This document shows positions 33,892 through 41,923 of a DNA stretch of 64,000 nucleotides, piece after piece (position 1 is the stretch's first letter; each line of letters opens with the position of its first letter). The stretch is from DASVCN01 sp040905665 (GTDB lineage Bacteria; Deinococcota; Deinococci; Deinococcales; Trueperaceae), in the NCBI GenBank assembly GCA_040905665.1, contig JBBDRD010000025.1:52227-116226 (forward strand), written 5' to 3'. The notes beneath the pieces were generated by a model. The model was given only the letters and a program-made list of their open reading frames with translations. It was not told the origin of the DNA and did no database searches. A program made the position numbers and the translations under genes.

Positions 33892-36720
33892 TTAGAAGTC
33901 TACCGTGTACGCGATCGAGAAGACTTGGCCAGAGCTGGTGTTGGCGGAATCAGCTTCGTTAGCGTTGTACACACCGTAGGCTACTTCGAGATCGGAGTAG
34001 TTCCAGATGAGTTCGTAGCCGCTGACGGCCTGCGTGCCAGTTCCGTCGACGTCGCCCGCCGAGATGTTAGTGGCGCCCTCGGCAACAGCCGGAGTGCCTT
34101 CGTTGTTGTCGGCACCGGAGACGTTGGTACCGGTCCAGGCGCCATATTTGGCGGTAAGGCTGCTGTTGTCGAACAGGAACTGGTTAAGCACCAGTCCAAC
34201 GCTCCACTGCATCTCTGTAGCGGTGAAGTCGGCAGCGCCGCTTCCGGCATCGGAGTAGCCGGCAGCGCGGTAGTTGACGGCAGCTTCAAGGCTCGGGGCG
34301 AAGAAGACGCCCAACGGAGCCGTAGCGACGCCGGTGCCAACCCTAATTTCGTTGCTGTCGATCGAGGTCGCATCGGTATCGCTATCGGTGCTGGTCTCGT
34401 AAGCAACGTAGGGGGTAAGGCTCAGGATGCTGAGAGCCAGCGCCATATCGGCCTCGGCCGAAATCTCGGAACGGCTGAAGTCGGCTTCCATCTGCCTGTA
34501 CTCGAAGGCCAGGTTGAGGCCGTCGATGAGAGCATTCTCACCGGTGCCAGGGTGCACCAGGCCCACACCGAAGCCGGTGTCGTAGTTGTTGTCGTCGCGT
34601 TCAACATCGGCGGTGACAACGTTCTCGCTGCCATTGACGGGGCTCTCGGTCGAGTCGACGGCTTGGCCGTTGACCGACACCTGATGGTAGAAGCCCGTGA
34701 GAGCGAAGCCCGCAAACAGGTCCGCGGCCACATCTACACCGAAGGCGGTGACGTCGGCATTGGGAACACCCGTTGCGTACGAGTCGAAGTAGGCGTCGAC
34801 GTCGAGGATGAAGAGGCCGAGGCCCGCTGCGACCATGAAGCCGGCCTGGTCGTAATCGTAGGTCGGATCGTTACCGTCAACGAGGCCGTAGTCGTCCCAG
34901 TTGCCCGCGATGTCGCGGTAGTTCGCCGAAAGCTCGTCGATGAGCGGCAAGCCGCTGGCATCGACACCGAGTTCCACGAAGAGCACCGCAGCGTTGCCCG
35001 GGATGACACCCGGATCTTCTGTGTTCCCCATCGCATATTCGAAGTTGAGATCGAAGATGCTCAGGCTGAGTGCGCCATCGACGCCATACACCATGGTGTC
35101 GACATTGTCGTTGTTGACGTCATTGAGGTCGCCGGCATTGTCGGCGGCTTGAGCGTACGAGGCGCCGAGGGTGAGGCCCTCGAACGGGCTCATGGTCAGG
35201 CGAATGCCGCTCTTGAAGTAGTCGAGCTGATCGTCGGCATCGGTGTCCTGCCCAGTGTGAGCAACAGTCAAGGTCGGATCGAGGAACGCCAGGAAGTCGG
35301 GCGAGCCGACGGTGGCCACGAAACCGGGATCCTCATCCAGTCCGAAGACGTACGGAGTGAACTCGACGAATACTTCCTCACCGTAGGTGAAGGTGAGCGG
35401 ATCGCCACCGATCGGATCGAAGGTAACGGTGAACTCGTCGACGGTGAACACGTAGGCCGCGAAGGTGCCCGCAGGCGTGCAATCTTCGTTCGAGCATACG
35501 TGACCGCGGGTGAGGTCGATGCTCACGGCAGCACTGAACTGGTTCAGCGCGCTGGGTGAGCCGGCGGCGTCGAAGACGTTGCCGAAGTCGGCGCTCAGGT
35601 CGAGGGAAGCAGTGACCGGCGTATCGGTGCCGTCGATGTCGGCACGATCCTGGGCTACTTCACCCACGTCGGTGGTGTCGTCGTCGTTGTTGAGATCGGC
35701 ATCACCGGTGCTGAACACCGAGGCGCCCATATCGCGCGGGTTGTTCAGGCCGTAGGCACGATCGATGTCGAATGCGTCGCCGACGATCCGCTCAACGCGG
35801 TAGTCCACGCTGATAGAGCCGGACAGGCCGAGCGGGTTCTCTTCGAGCGCGGTCACGCGCTCATCGAGCGTCGAGAGCTGAGCGGACTGCGAAGCATCGG
35901 AGTCCTCGAGGGCCGAAACGCGGTCACGCAGGGCGACCTGATCACGGCGGAGGAGGATGACGAACTCGCGGATGTTGGCGATGTCCGCTTCGTTGCGGGA
36001 CAGACGGTCAGTGAGACCGGCAGGCACGCCCGGGCCGGCAGGTGCGTCGACGTCCTGGCCGGCGGCCGATTCGAGAGCGGTGATGCGGTTGCCGAGACCC
36101 TGGACGACAGAGTTCAGGGCGGCGATTGCGGCGGCGTTTTCGCGGGCGCGCGAGGCCGCGGCGTTGGCCGCGTCGATGGCGTCATTGGCGAGGGCTTCAG
36201 CCGCTTCGGCCTGGGCCTGGGCAGTGTCGACGGCAACACGCTGCGAAGCGAGTTGGTTGAGCAGATCGCGCACGACATCGGGATCGGTCTCGCCGATACC
36301 CTGCAGCATGCTTTCGAGCTCGTCGAGACGCCCCGCGTTGTTGTTTACGTCATCGGACAGAGACGCAACATCGCTCTCCACAGAGGAGAGCTGTACGCCC
36401 TGCGCAGCGACGTCCGACGCGAGTTCCTGCAATGCGTTGCGCAGTGAGGCCTGGTCCTCTTCGGACAGGGCCATGCGGGCATCGAGATCCTCATTGACGA
36501 CGTCCAGCAGTCGTGAGACTACCAGTGCGGCCTGATAGCGGGTGAACGCTTCATTACCGCGGAAGGTGCCATCGGGGAAACCGATGACGATTCCTAGTGC
36601 TGTTATATCGGCAACGGCGTCGCCGGCCCAGTGGTTGTCCGGAATGTCCGGAAACGGGGTCTGGGCAAAGGCGCCGCTGGCAAACAACGCGGCCAGGAGC
36701 GTAATCAGAAGTTTTTTCAT
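33892..36720 (-). CDS. SLH-domain outer-membrane porin-like protein
   Basis: 942 residues. A signal peptide (1-19) precedes one SLH domain (about 22-73, GFPDGTFRGNEAF) and a long coiled coil (about 75-310, Ala/Asp/Glu-rich). The rest is a large Gly/Asp/Thr-rich beta-barrel of many strands ending SIAYTVDF with a C-terminal Phe. This is the SlpA/Omp85-independent porin plan of Thermus-Deinococcus. Asn-Asp-Asp-Asp loops may bind Ca. It has its own promoter and terminator and is probably abundant. Confidence 0.95.
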   Translation of the reverse strand: MKKLLITLLAALFASGAFAQTPFPDIPDNHWAGDAVADITALGIVIGFPDGTFRGNEAFTRYQAALVVSRLLDVVNEDLDARMALSEEDQASLRNALQELASDVAAQGVQLSSVESDVASLSDDVNNNAGRLDELESMLQGIGETDPDVVRDLLNQLASQRVAVDTAQAQAEAAEALANDAIDAANAAASRARENAAAIAALNSVVQGLGNRITALESAAGQDVDAPAGPGVPAGLTDRLSRNEADIANIREFVILLRRDQVALRDRVSALEDSDASQSAQLSTLDERVTALEENPLGLSGSISVDYRVERIVGDAFDIDRAYGLNNPRDMGASVFSTGDADLNNDDDTTDVGEVAQDRADIDGTDTPVTASLDLSADFGNVFDAAGSPSALNQFSAAVSIDLTRGHVCSNEDCTPAGTFAAYVFTVDEFTVTFDPIGGDPLTFTYGEEVFVEFTPYVFGLDEDPGFVATVGSPDFLAFLDPTLTVAHTGQDTDADDQLDYFKSGIRLTMSPFEGLTLGASYAQAADNAGDLNDVNNDNVDTMVYGVDGALSLSIFDLNFEYAMGNTEDPGVIPGNAAVLFVELGVDASGLPLIDELSANYRDIAGNWDDYGLVDGNDPTYDYDQAGFMVAAGLGLFILDVDAYFDSYATGVPNADVTAFGVDVAADLFAGFALTGFYHQVSVNGQAVDSTESPVNGSENVVTADVERDDNNYDTGFGVGLVHPGTGENALIDGLNLAFEYRQMEADFSRSEISAEADMALALSILSLTPYVAYETSTDSDTDATSIDSNEIRVGTGVATAPLGVFFAPSLEAAVNYRAAGYSDAGSGAADFTATEMQWSVGLVLNQFLFDNSSLTAKYGAWTGTNVSGADNNEGTPAVAEGATNISAGDVDGTGTQAVSGYELIWNYSDLEVAYGVYNANEADSANTSSGQVFSIAYTVDF

Positions 36721-37136
36721 GCTTGGTGTACCCCTTGAACTTGATGAAGTTGTGCTCGTTGCGGCGGGGTTGACATAAGACGAGGGCGATGGAGTTTCCG
36801 TGTTTCCTCCGCTGCCTGTGTCCTGAGTCGTTTCCCGCCGGAATGTGCGCTCCTCGAAGCCGGTTCAAGTGGTACACCTCCCTCCGGTGCGGCCACGATC
36901 TCACGCAAATCCAGGGAAAGTATCACATTAGGCGGGTGCTGCTGTCAACGCTATGAACAGATAATGAGCCCCATCAGGACGGAATTCTTGCGTGAAAAAT
37001 GCCTCATTCCCATCTTCAGCTGATTGAAACTTCATGAGAACATCGGACCCGCTTACAGAGAAGTGTCCATCGTCCTCTCATCTCTTGCCTATCCCATTTC
37101 ATCTGTTACCAATCCTCATTCGAGGTTAGCGGACCG
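36721..37136. other. Intergenic region upstream of the SLH porin gene and thyX
   Basis: This 416-bp gap between divergent genes holds the porin promoter (36919-36948) and a leader of about 190 nt. The portion next to thyX (about 36990-37136) is AT-rich but shows no repeat or hairpin that I could support. Confidence 0.6.
36919..36948 (-). promoter_or_regulatory. Strong promoter of the SLH porin gene
   Basis: On the minus strand a perfect -35 TTGACA (36948-36943) is separated by 18 bp from GATACT (36924-36919). The start would lie near 36912, giving a leader of about 190 nt to the ATG at 36720. Confidence 0.6.
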
Positions 37137-38069
37137 ATGAAGTTAGAATTCCCCATGGTCAGCAACAGTTCATCCGAGGCGGAAGCTCTTCTGGACAAGC
37201 CGATTCCGGTGTTGGACCACGGCTTCGTGCGTCTTGTCGATTACCTGGGAAGCGACGCCCGGATCGTGCAGGCTGCACGCGTGTCGTACGGAGAGGGCAC
37301 CAAGACCGTGCGCGAAGATGCCGCCCTCATCGACTATCTGCTGCGCAACCGTCACACCTCGCCGTTCGAGATGGTCGAGCTGACCCTGCACATAAAAGCG
37401 CCCATATTCGTGGCGCGGCAGTGGATGCGACATAGATCGGCGTCCGCGAATGAGGTCAGCGGGAGATATTCCGTCCTGGCCGACGAATTCTACCTCCCTT
37501 CGCCAGACCAGGTACGTGCGCAGGGCAAACGTAGTCGCCAAGTGGGCGAGGGCCCGGTCGAAAGTGAGACCGCCCAGCGTGCCAGCGAATCGTTCGACAC
37601 GGCGCTGCGGCGGAGTTACGAGACGTATCAGGAACTACTTGCCGCCGGGGTTGCTCGCGAGATGGCTCGGGAAGTGCTGCCGGTCGGGCTCTACACCGAG
37701 TTCTACTGGAAGCAGGACCTTCACAATCTGTTCCATTTCCTTCGCTTACGAATGGACTGGCACGCCCAGTACGAGATCCGGGCTTATGGCGACGCTGTCG
37801 CTCAGTGCGTCCGCGCCGTAGCGCCAGTCGCCTACGGCTCCTTCGAGGAACACATCCTTCACGGGCGGTCCCTATCTCGAAGCGAGCTCGAGCTACTGCG
37901 TGACGCCATAGACGTAGATCGACTCCGCCAGAGACTGCAAGCAAGCGGACTTAGGCGCAGCCGGCAACAGGAATTACTCGACAAGCTGGGAGTAGAACCT
38001 GTAACGCCAGACGAGACGTCGGCCAGTGACGACTCGGCAAGCTTCGGGCCGAAACCGGAAGAGGGCTGA
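37137..38069 (+). CDS. thyX: Flavin-dependent thymidylate synthase
   Basis: 310 residues with the ThyX signature RHRSASANEVSGRYS, preceded by FVARQWM. ThyX makes dTMP from dUMP using FAD and methylenetetrahydrofolate. The C-terminal tail (beyond about 275) is acidic and low-complexity. ATG 37137 is used; ATG 37152 (MVSNSS) is an alternative. Confidence 0.96.
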   Translation: MKLEFPMVSNSSSEAEALLDKPIPVLDHGFVRLVDYLGSDARIVQAARVSYGEGTKTVREDAALIDYLLRNRHTSPFEMVELTLHIKAPIFVARQWMRHRSASANEVSGRYSVLADEFYLPSPDQVRAQGKRSRQVGEGPVESETAQRASESFDTALRRSYETYQELLAAGVAREMAREVLPVGLYTEFYWKQDLHNLFHFLRLRMDWHAQYEIRAYGDAVAQCVRAVAPVAYGSFEEHILHGRSLSRSELELLRDAIDVDRLRQRLQASGLRRSRQQELLDKLGVEPVTPDETSASDDSASFGPKPEEG

Positions 38070-38086
38070 TCTGGGTTGCTATCTAC

Positions 38087-38545
38087 GTGCGATATCGGAT
38101 AGCAGCCGTTGGCCGACTGCGCCGCGGCTTCTACATGGACGGCTGCGCGCACTATCTCAAACGGCTGCAGGTGTTCGGGCGGGCAGAAGTGCGCGAGGTG
38201 AAGGAGGGCCGAGGAGGCGGACCGGAACAGGTTCGTTTGTCGGAGGCGAACGCCCTCTTGTCGATGACGGAGGGCCGCTTGGTGGCTTTGGACGAGCGAG
38301 GCAAGAGTTACCGCAGTACCGAGCTGGCCAGGCGGCTCGACGAGCTCGAGCTGGCCGGTGAGAGCAGCCTCACCCTGCTCATCGGTGGCGCCGAGGGGCT
38401 TCACGATAGCGTCAGCGAGAAGTGCGACGAACGGTGGAGCCTCTCACCACTCACCCTGCCACACGAACTGGCCAGGCTGGTGCTCCTCGAACAGCTCTAC
38501 CGCGCCGAGACGATCCGTAGCGGCCACCCGTATCACAGGGAGTAA
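38087..38545 (+). CDS. rlmH: 23S rRNA pseudouridine1915 N3-methyltransferase
   Basis: 152 residues of the SPOUT knot family, GTG start. It carries LVALDERGKSYRSTELARRL, the SAM-binding LLIGGAEGLHDSV, the SLSPLTLPHELARLVLLEQLYRA segment and the C-terminal HPYHRE signature that defines RlmH. It modifies helix 69 of 23S rRNA. It follows thyX closely. Confidence 0.96.
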   Translation: MRYRIAAVGRLRRGFYMDGCAHYLKRLQVFGRAEVREVKEGRGGGPEQVRLSEANALLSMTEGRLVALDERGKSYRSTELARRLDELELAGESSLTLLIGGAEGLHDSVSEKCDERWSLSPLTLPHELARLVLLEQLYRAETIRSGHPYHRE

Positions 38546-38560
38546 AGGCAGCCACGGTAC

Positions 38561-39187
38561 TTAGCGGGCCTCGAGTGCGACGAAGAGACTAAGCACGTCA
38601 CTTAGAAGAAATTCGACTGTTCCGAAGGCTACTTCCGAGCCGGGGGCGGTGAGCAGGATACGCTGCTCGCCCACAGTGAGTGTCGGCGGCGGATCGACCC
38701 GGTTGAGCACGCGCTCCAGGACGCGCCGCACCGGCGGAGTGAGGAGCGCGACCGCTTGTTCACCGTGGCGAGCCACCACGGTGACTCGCTGGTTGAACTC
38801 GTCGGCTCCGGGAACCAGCGTCACCTGGCCACCCGTGGCGCTAGCTTGAAGCGCCGCGATGACGTTATGGATCTTCCGTGAGGCGCGCCACGATACGGGT
38901 GAGATCTGCGACTGGGTCACGAGCAGGCAGCCCGTTACGCAGGGAAGTTGCCGCATACGCTCCACAGCTGTTTGGCGGTGATAGAAGAGATAGACGTCCC
39001 AATCGGAGTGGGCGTCACCGCTCTGATCGACCCGAAAAACAGGGCCCAACGAGGCTCCCACGGGCAAATCGAGAAGGTCCAGTAGCAGCGCCTGACCAGC
39101 GTCAGCCTGCTGCAGCCCCAGCCCTTCGGCCAGCTCCAGCCAACGCTTCTCAGTGGGATCGCGCCGGCGCCAGCGGCCAAAGAACAT
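38561..39187 (-). CDS. Hypothetical soluble protein
   Basis: 208 residues with a basic N-terminus (FFGRWRRRDPTEKRW) and no signal or membrane helix. Beta-rich regions alternate with helices; no family was recognised. It is preceded by a 16-17-bp repeat array that separates it from the DUF59 gene on the same strand. Confidence 0.7.
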   Translation of the reverse strand: MFFGRWRRRDPTEKRWLELAEGLGLQQADAGQALLLDLLDLPVGASLGPVFRVDQSGDAHSDWDVYLFYHRQTAVERMRQLPCVTGCLLVTQSQISPVSWRASRKIHNVIAALQASATGGQVTLVPGADEFNQRVTVVARHGEQAVALLTPPVRRVLERVLNRVDPPPTLTVGEQRILLTAPGSEVAFGTVEFLLSDVLSLFVALEAR

Positions 39188-39219
39188 ATCCCACAGCTTA
39201 CCCGCGCCGGGCCTACGCG

Positions 39220-39333
39220 TAGACTGAATGACGCGTGGACTGAATGACGCAGTGGACCAGCTGACGCGGTGGACTAAATAGCATGTGGACTAAATGGCGT
39301 GTGGCCTGGTTAACGAGTGGACTAGATGTTGAA
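39220..39333 (-). repeat. 16-17-bp degenerate tandem array, seven units
   Basis: Units on the plus strand of consensus GTGGACTGAATGACGC start at 39220, 39236, 39253, 39270, 39286, 39302 and 39318. The last unit enters the stop-codon end of the DUF59 gene. The array fills the whole gap to the hypothetical gene at 39187. Confidence 0.85.
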
Positions 39334-39657
39334 GCCGAACATCTTCATCTGCTTCTTGCCATCGTCCGTCATCTTTTGAGGTGACCAGGGTGGCGACCAT
39401 ACGAACTCGACATTCACTCGGCGGACGCCCTCCACTTTCATCGCGGCGAGCTCGGTGTCCGCTTCGATCATGTCTTGCACAGGGCAACCCATGCTAGTAA
39501 GCGTCATGTCGATATCGACGACCCCCTCGTCACCGATGCGCACATCGTAGATGAGGCCCAGATCCACGACGTTGACAGGAATCTCGGGGTCCTTGACCAC
39601 CTTGAGGGCTTCCAGAATCTGCTCCCTCAGGCTGTCCTTCTCCAGCGTCTCGTTCAT
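39322..39657 (-). CDS. DUF59/MIP18-family Fe-S assembly protein
   Basis: 111 residues starting at ATG 39657. The MIP18/PaaD fold is shown by VKDPEIPVNVVDLGLIYD and the Cys-bearing TSMGCPVQDMIEAD, with VWSPPWSPQKMTDDGK at the C-terminus. Such SufT/PaaD-like proteins help mature Fe-S proteins. It is not in the suf operon but would act in the same pathway. Confidence 0.9.
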   Translation of the reverse strand: MNETLEKDSLREQILEALKVVKDPEIPVNVVDLGLIYDVRIGDEGVVDIDMTLTSMGCPVQDMIEADTELAAMKVEGVRRVNVEFVWSPPWSPQKMTDDGKKQMKMFGFNI

Positions 39658-39735
39658 ACCTCTACGGTAGCAGAATGACGCCGTTGAACAGGTAACGGGC
39701 ATTGTGGAGTCGGGTCGCCCCCGTTGAGAATCGAC

Positions 39736-40206
39736 TCAATTCTCTTCGGCCACAGTGAATGGAAAGGCGACCATGCCGATCCGATCCGCGACGTTGAGCC
39801 GGTGAGGATTGGTCCGATTGCCGCGAAACAGCTGCAGCACCAGAACGTACTCGCCCGGCGGGGCTCGCATACTCGTATCGAAGGTGAGTTGCGTTTCCAG
39901 GCCCCGGCGCAACTGGTCGCCAGTTAGCACCTTTCGGAAGATCGAAGGGTGCTCTGACGCACCCGAGAAGACCAAGTGGCCTGCCTGCGGGTAGTTCCGT
40001 CCGGGGTCGCTAAGCACGACGTTGAGAAACAATACGGCGTTCTCGACTTCGGCTGCCGGATCATCCAAGCGCAGACCGAAAAAGGTGACTCCGTGTTCAC
40101 CGGGTTGCAGTTCGGCGGGCAGCGCACCCTCCGCCACCAGGTTCTGAGCGCTGCCGAACGGCGCAAATGACAGAACGAGAAGGGCGCAGAAGACGCCTCG
40201 AATCAG
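39736..40206 (-). CDS. Hypothetical secreted protein, non-canonical start
   Basis: About 156 residues; signal-peptide-like LIRGVFCALLVLSFAPFGSAQ followed by a soluble beta-rich domain. No ATG, GTG or TTG precedes the signal sequence in frame without first running back through the end of the LapA-like gene in the wrong composition. The best start is CTG at 40206 or ATT at 40203, overlapping the upstream stop. The long upstream extension is Gly/Arg-rich shadow of the other gene. Confidence 0.6.
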   Translation of the reverse strand: MIRGVFCALLVLSFAPFGSAQNLVAEGALPAELQPGEHGVTFFGLRLDDPAAEVENAVLFLNVVLSDPGRNYPQAGHLVFSGASEHPSIFRKVLTGDQLRRGLETQLTFDTSMRAPPGEYVLVLQLFRGNRTNPHRLNVADRIGMVAFPFTVAEEN

Positions 40207-40745
40207 GCCGAGCGGGTGTCCTCGCCAACCGCCTCGCCGCTCGCCTCGCTTTGCAGCCGGTCCTCCAGCTCGCCGATGTCCGCCGCGAGTTCGTTCCGAA
40301 CCAGGACCACCCGTTCCTGCACCAGATCCATCCGCTCGATGAGGCGCGACTCCATCTCGGAAAGGCTCTGTTGTAAGTTCACTTCCACCCTCCCGCTGTC
40401 CACCTCGATCTGCTGACTCAGCGCGTCGATGCGGTCGCGAAACGCACCCTCGAGCGCTCCCAACTCCACCGACTGCTTCCGGTCGAGACGCTCCCTGAGT
40501 CCATCGATGAGCCGCTCCTGATGCGTCACCTGCCGTAACTGTCCGGCCCGTTCCCACAGGGCAGCCAGGAAGAAGATCAGGCTGAGAGCCACCGCCAGCA
40601 CCAGCAGAGAGATGCCGAGCGGCAGTTGGACGGTTCCCAGGAGCAGGTTCACCGGCATCCTGGTGAAGAGCACCTGCCAGTTCAGCACCGCGAACAACAG
40701 GCCCACCACTACCACCAGGGTGATGAGTATTCCTTTGAGTCTCAT
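40203..40745 (-). CDS. LapA-domain-like membrane protein with coiled coil
   Basis: 180 residues: two membrane helices (about 4-24 and 41-63) connected by a short loop, the LapA/YciM-partner plan (LFAVLNWQVLF), then a long charged coiled coil. The C-terminal 60 residues are helical and acidic. Function in lipopolysaccharide biology is known only for E. coli LapA; here the role is open. It sits between rodA and the secreted-protein gene. Confidence 0.72.
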   Translation of the reverse strand: MRLKGILITLVVVVGLLFAVLNWQVLFTRMPVNLLLGTVQLPLGISLLVLAVALSLIFFLAALWERAGQLRQVTHQERLIDGLRERLDRKQSVELGALEGAFRDRIDALSQQIEVDSGRVEVNLQQSLSEMESRLIERMDLVQERVVLVRNELAADIGELEDRLQSEASGEAVGEDTRSA

Positions 40746-40765
40746 TGGCGCCACTGTAGCAGGAG

Positions 40766-41827
40766 CTACCAGTCGCCATAGCGGTCCCTGTGCGCAACAT
40801 AGGCAAGCGTGAGCGCCATCATCGTGGATACCAAACTGGTTCCTCCGTAGGAGACCAGTGGCAAGGTGATGCCTGTAACCGGCGCCAATCCGAGCGTTAC
40901 GCCGATATTCACAACCACTTGAAAACCCACCAGCACCAACACGCCCACGATGACGAACTGGTCACGCTCGAACGGGCACTCGGCGGCCATCGACACCAGC
41001 CTCCAGAAGAGCAGGCCGTACAGCAGAAGCAGTGCAATGGCCGCCAGGAATCCGCCCTCTTCGGCAAGCACCGGGAAGATGAAGTCGGTATGGCGGTACG
41101 GGATGAAGCCCAACTGCGACTGGGTCCCCTGCTTGTACCCCTTGCCCAGCAGCCCGCCGGAACCAACGGCGATCGTCGACTGGATTACCTGATAGCCGCT
41201 GCCTTGCGGGTCGGCGGCCGGGTTAAGGAACGACACGAGGCGCGCCCGCTGGTGGGGCTGCAGGTTCGGCAGGGCAATAGTTGGAACCGCCACCGCGAAC
41301 AGCACCAGGAACAGGACCAGATGCCTCCAGGGAATACCGCGCAAGAGCAACAGGCCGCCGCCGATCGCCGCCAATACCAAGCCGCTGCCCAGGTCGGGTT
41401 CGGTGAGCACGAAGCCGAGCGGAAGAAGAACGATCAGAATGGGCCGTATGTAGAAGACCAGGCCGCGAATGGGCCGATCGTGGAGGGTGACGGCCAGCGC
41501 CATGATCAGCGCGAGCTTGGACAGTTCGGAGGGCTGGAAGCCGGGCAGCGGGCCCAGGTAGAGCCAAGATTTGGCGCCGTTCACCTCGGTTCCCAGGATT
41601 CGGGTGAGGAACAGCAGGAAGATCGTGAGCCAGTAGAGCGGAAATGCGAAGCGGAGAACCCGTTGTCGGCCCAGCCACAGCAAACCGGCGCAGCCGATCA
41701 CCGCTACGCCAAGGAACACCACCTGACGCATGAACTCGTTCGATGGCGCGGCGGTGCTGAGCGTTACGAGACCTGCAGCGATCAGGAACGCGACGACTAT
41801 CGGTAGGCTGAGATCGCTACGGACCAC
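40766..41827 (-). CDS. rodA: SEDS-family peptidoglycan glycosyltransferase RodA
   Basis: 353 residues with about ten membrane helices. GTG 41827 is preceded by GGAGGGAG. Signatures: VNGAKSWLYLGP, QPSELSKLALI, LVLTEPDLGSGL-like and GITLPLVSYGGTSL. RodA polymerises glycan strands for rod elongation. No partner PBP2 is adjacent, unlike the usual mrd arrangement. Confidence 0.95.
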   Translation of the reverse strand: MVRSDLSLPIVVAFLIAAGLVTLSTAAPSNEFMRQVVFLGVAVIGCAGLLWLGRQRVLRFAFPLYWLTIFLLFLTRILGTEVNGAKSWLYLGPLPGFQPSELSKLALIMALAVTLHDRPIRGLVFYIRPILIVLLPLGFVLTEPDLGSGLVLAAIGGGLLLLRGIPWRHLVLFLVLFAVAVPTIALPNLQPHQRARLVSFLNPAADPQGSGYQVIQSTIAVGSGGLLGKGYKQGTQSQLGFIPYRHTDFIFPVLAEEGGFLAAIALLLLYGLLFWRLVSMAAECPFERDQFVIVGVLVLVGFQVVVNIGVTLGLAPVTGITLPLVSYGGTSLVSTMMALTLAYVAHRDRYGDW

Positions 41828-41923
41828 AGGGGGACTCCCTCCGGCGATAAGCCTAACAACAGTGCAAGGGGAGTGGAGTGAAGCCACCTACTCGGGTGGG
41901 TTGTGTCTGTCTCCGTGAAGCCT

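Noticed and set aside
33925..35559. 544-aa open frame opposite the SLH porin
   Set aside because: Its Val/Glu/Gly-rich sequence is the shadow of the porin's Asp/Thr/Ala-rich codons and has no domain.
39736..40806. 356-aa version of the secreted protein with a long N-terminal extension
   Set aside because: The first 200 residues are Gly/Arg/Ser-rich, being the shadow of the LapA-like gene; a signal peptide begins near residue 201.
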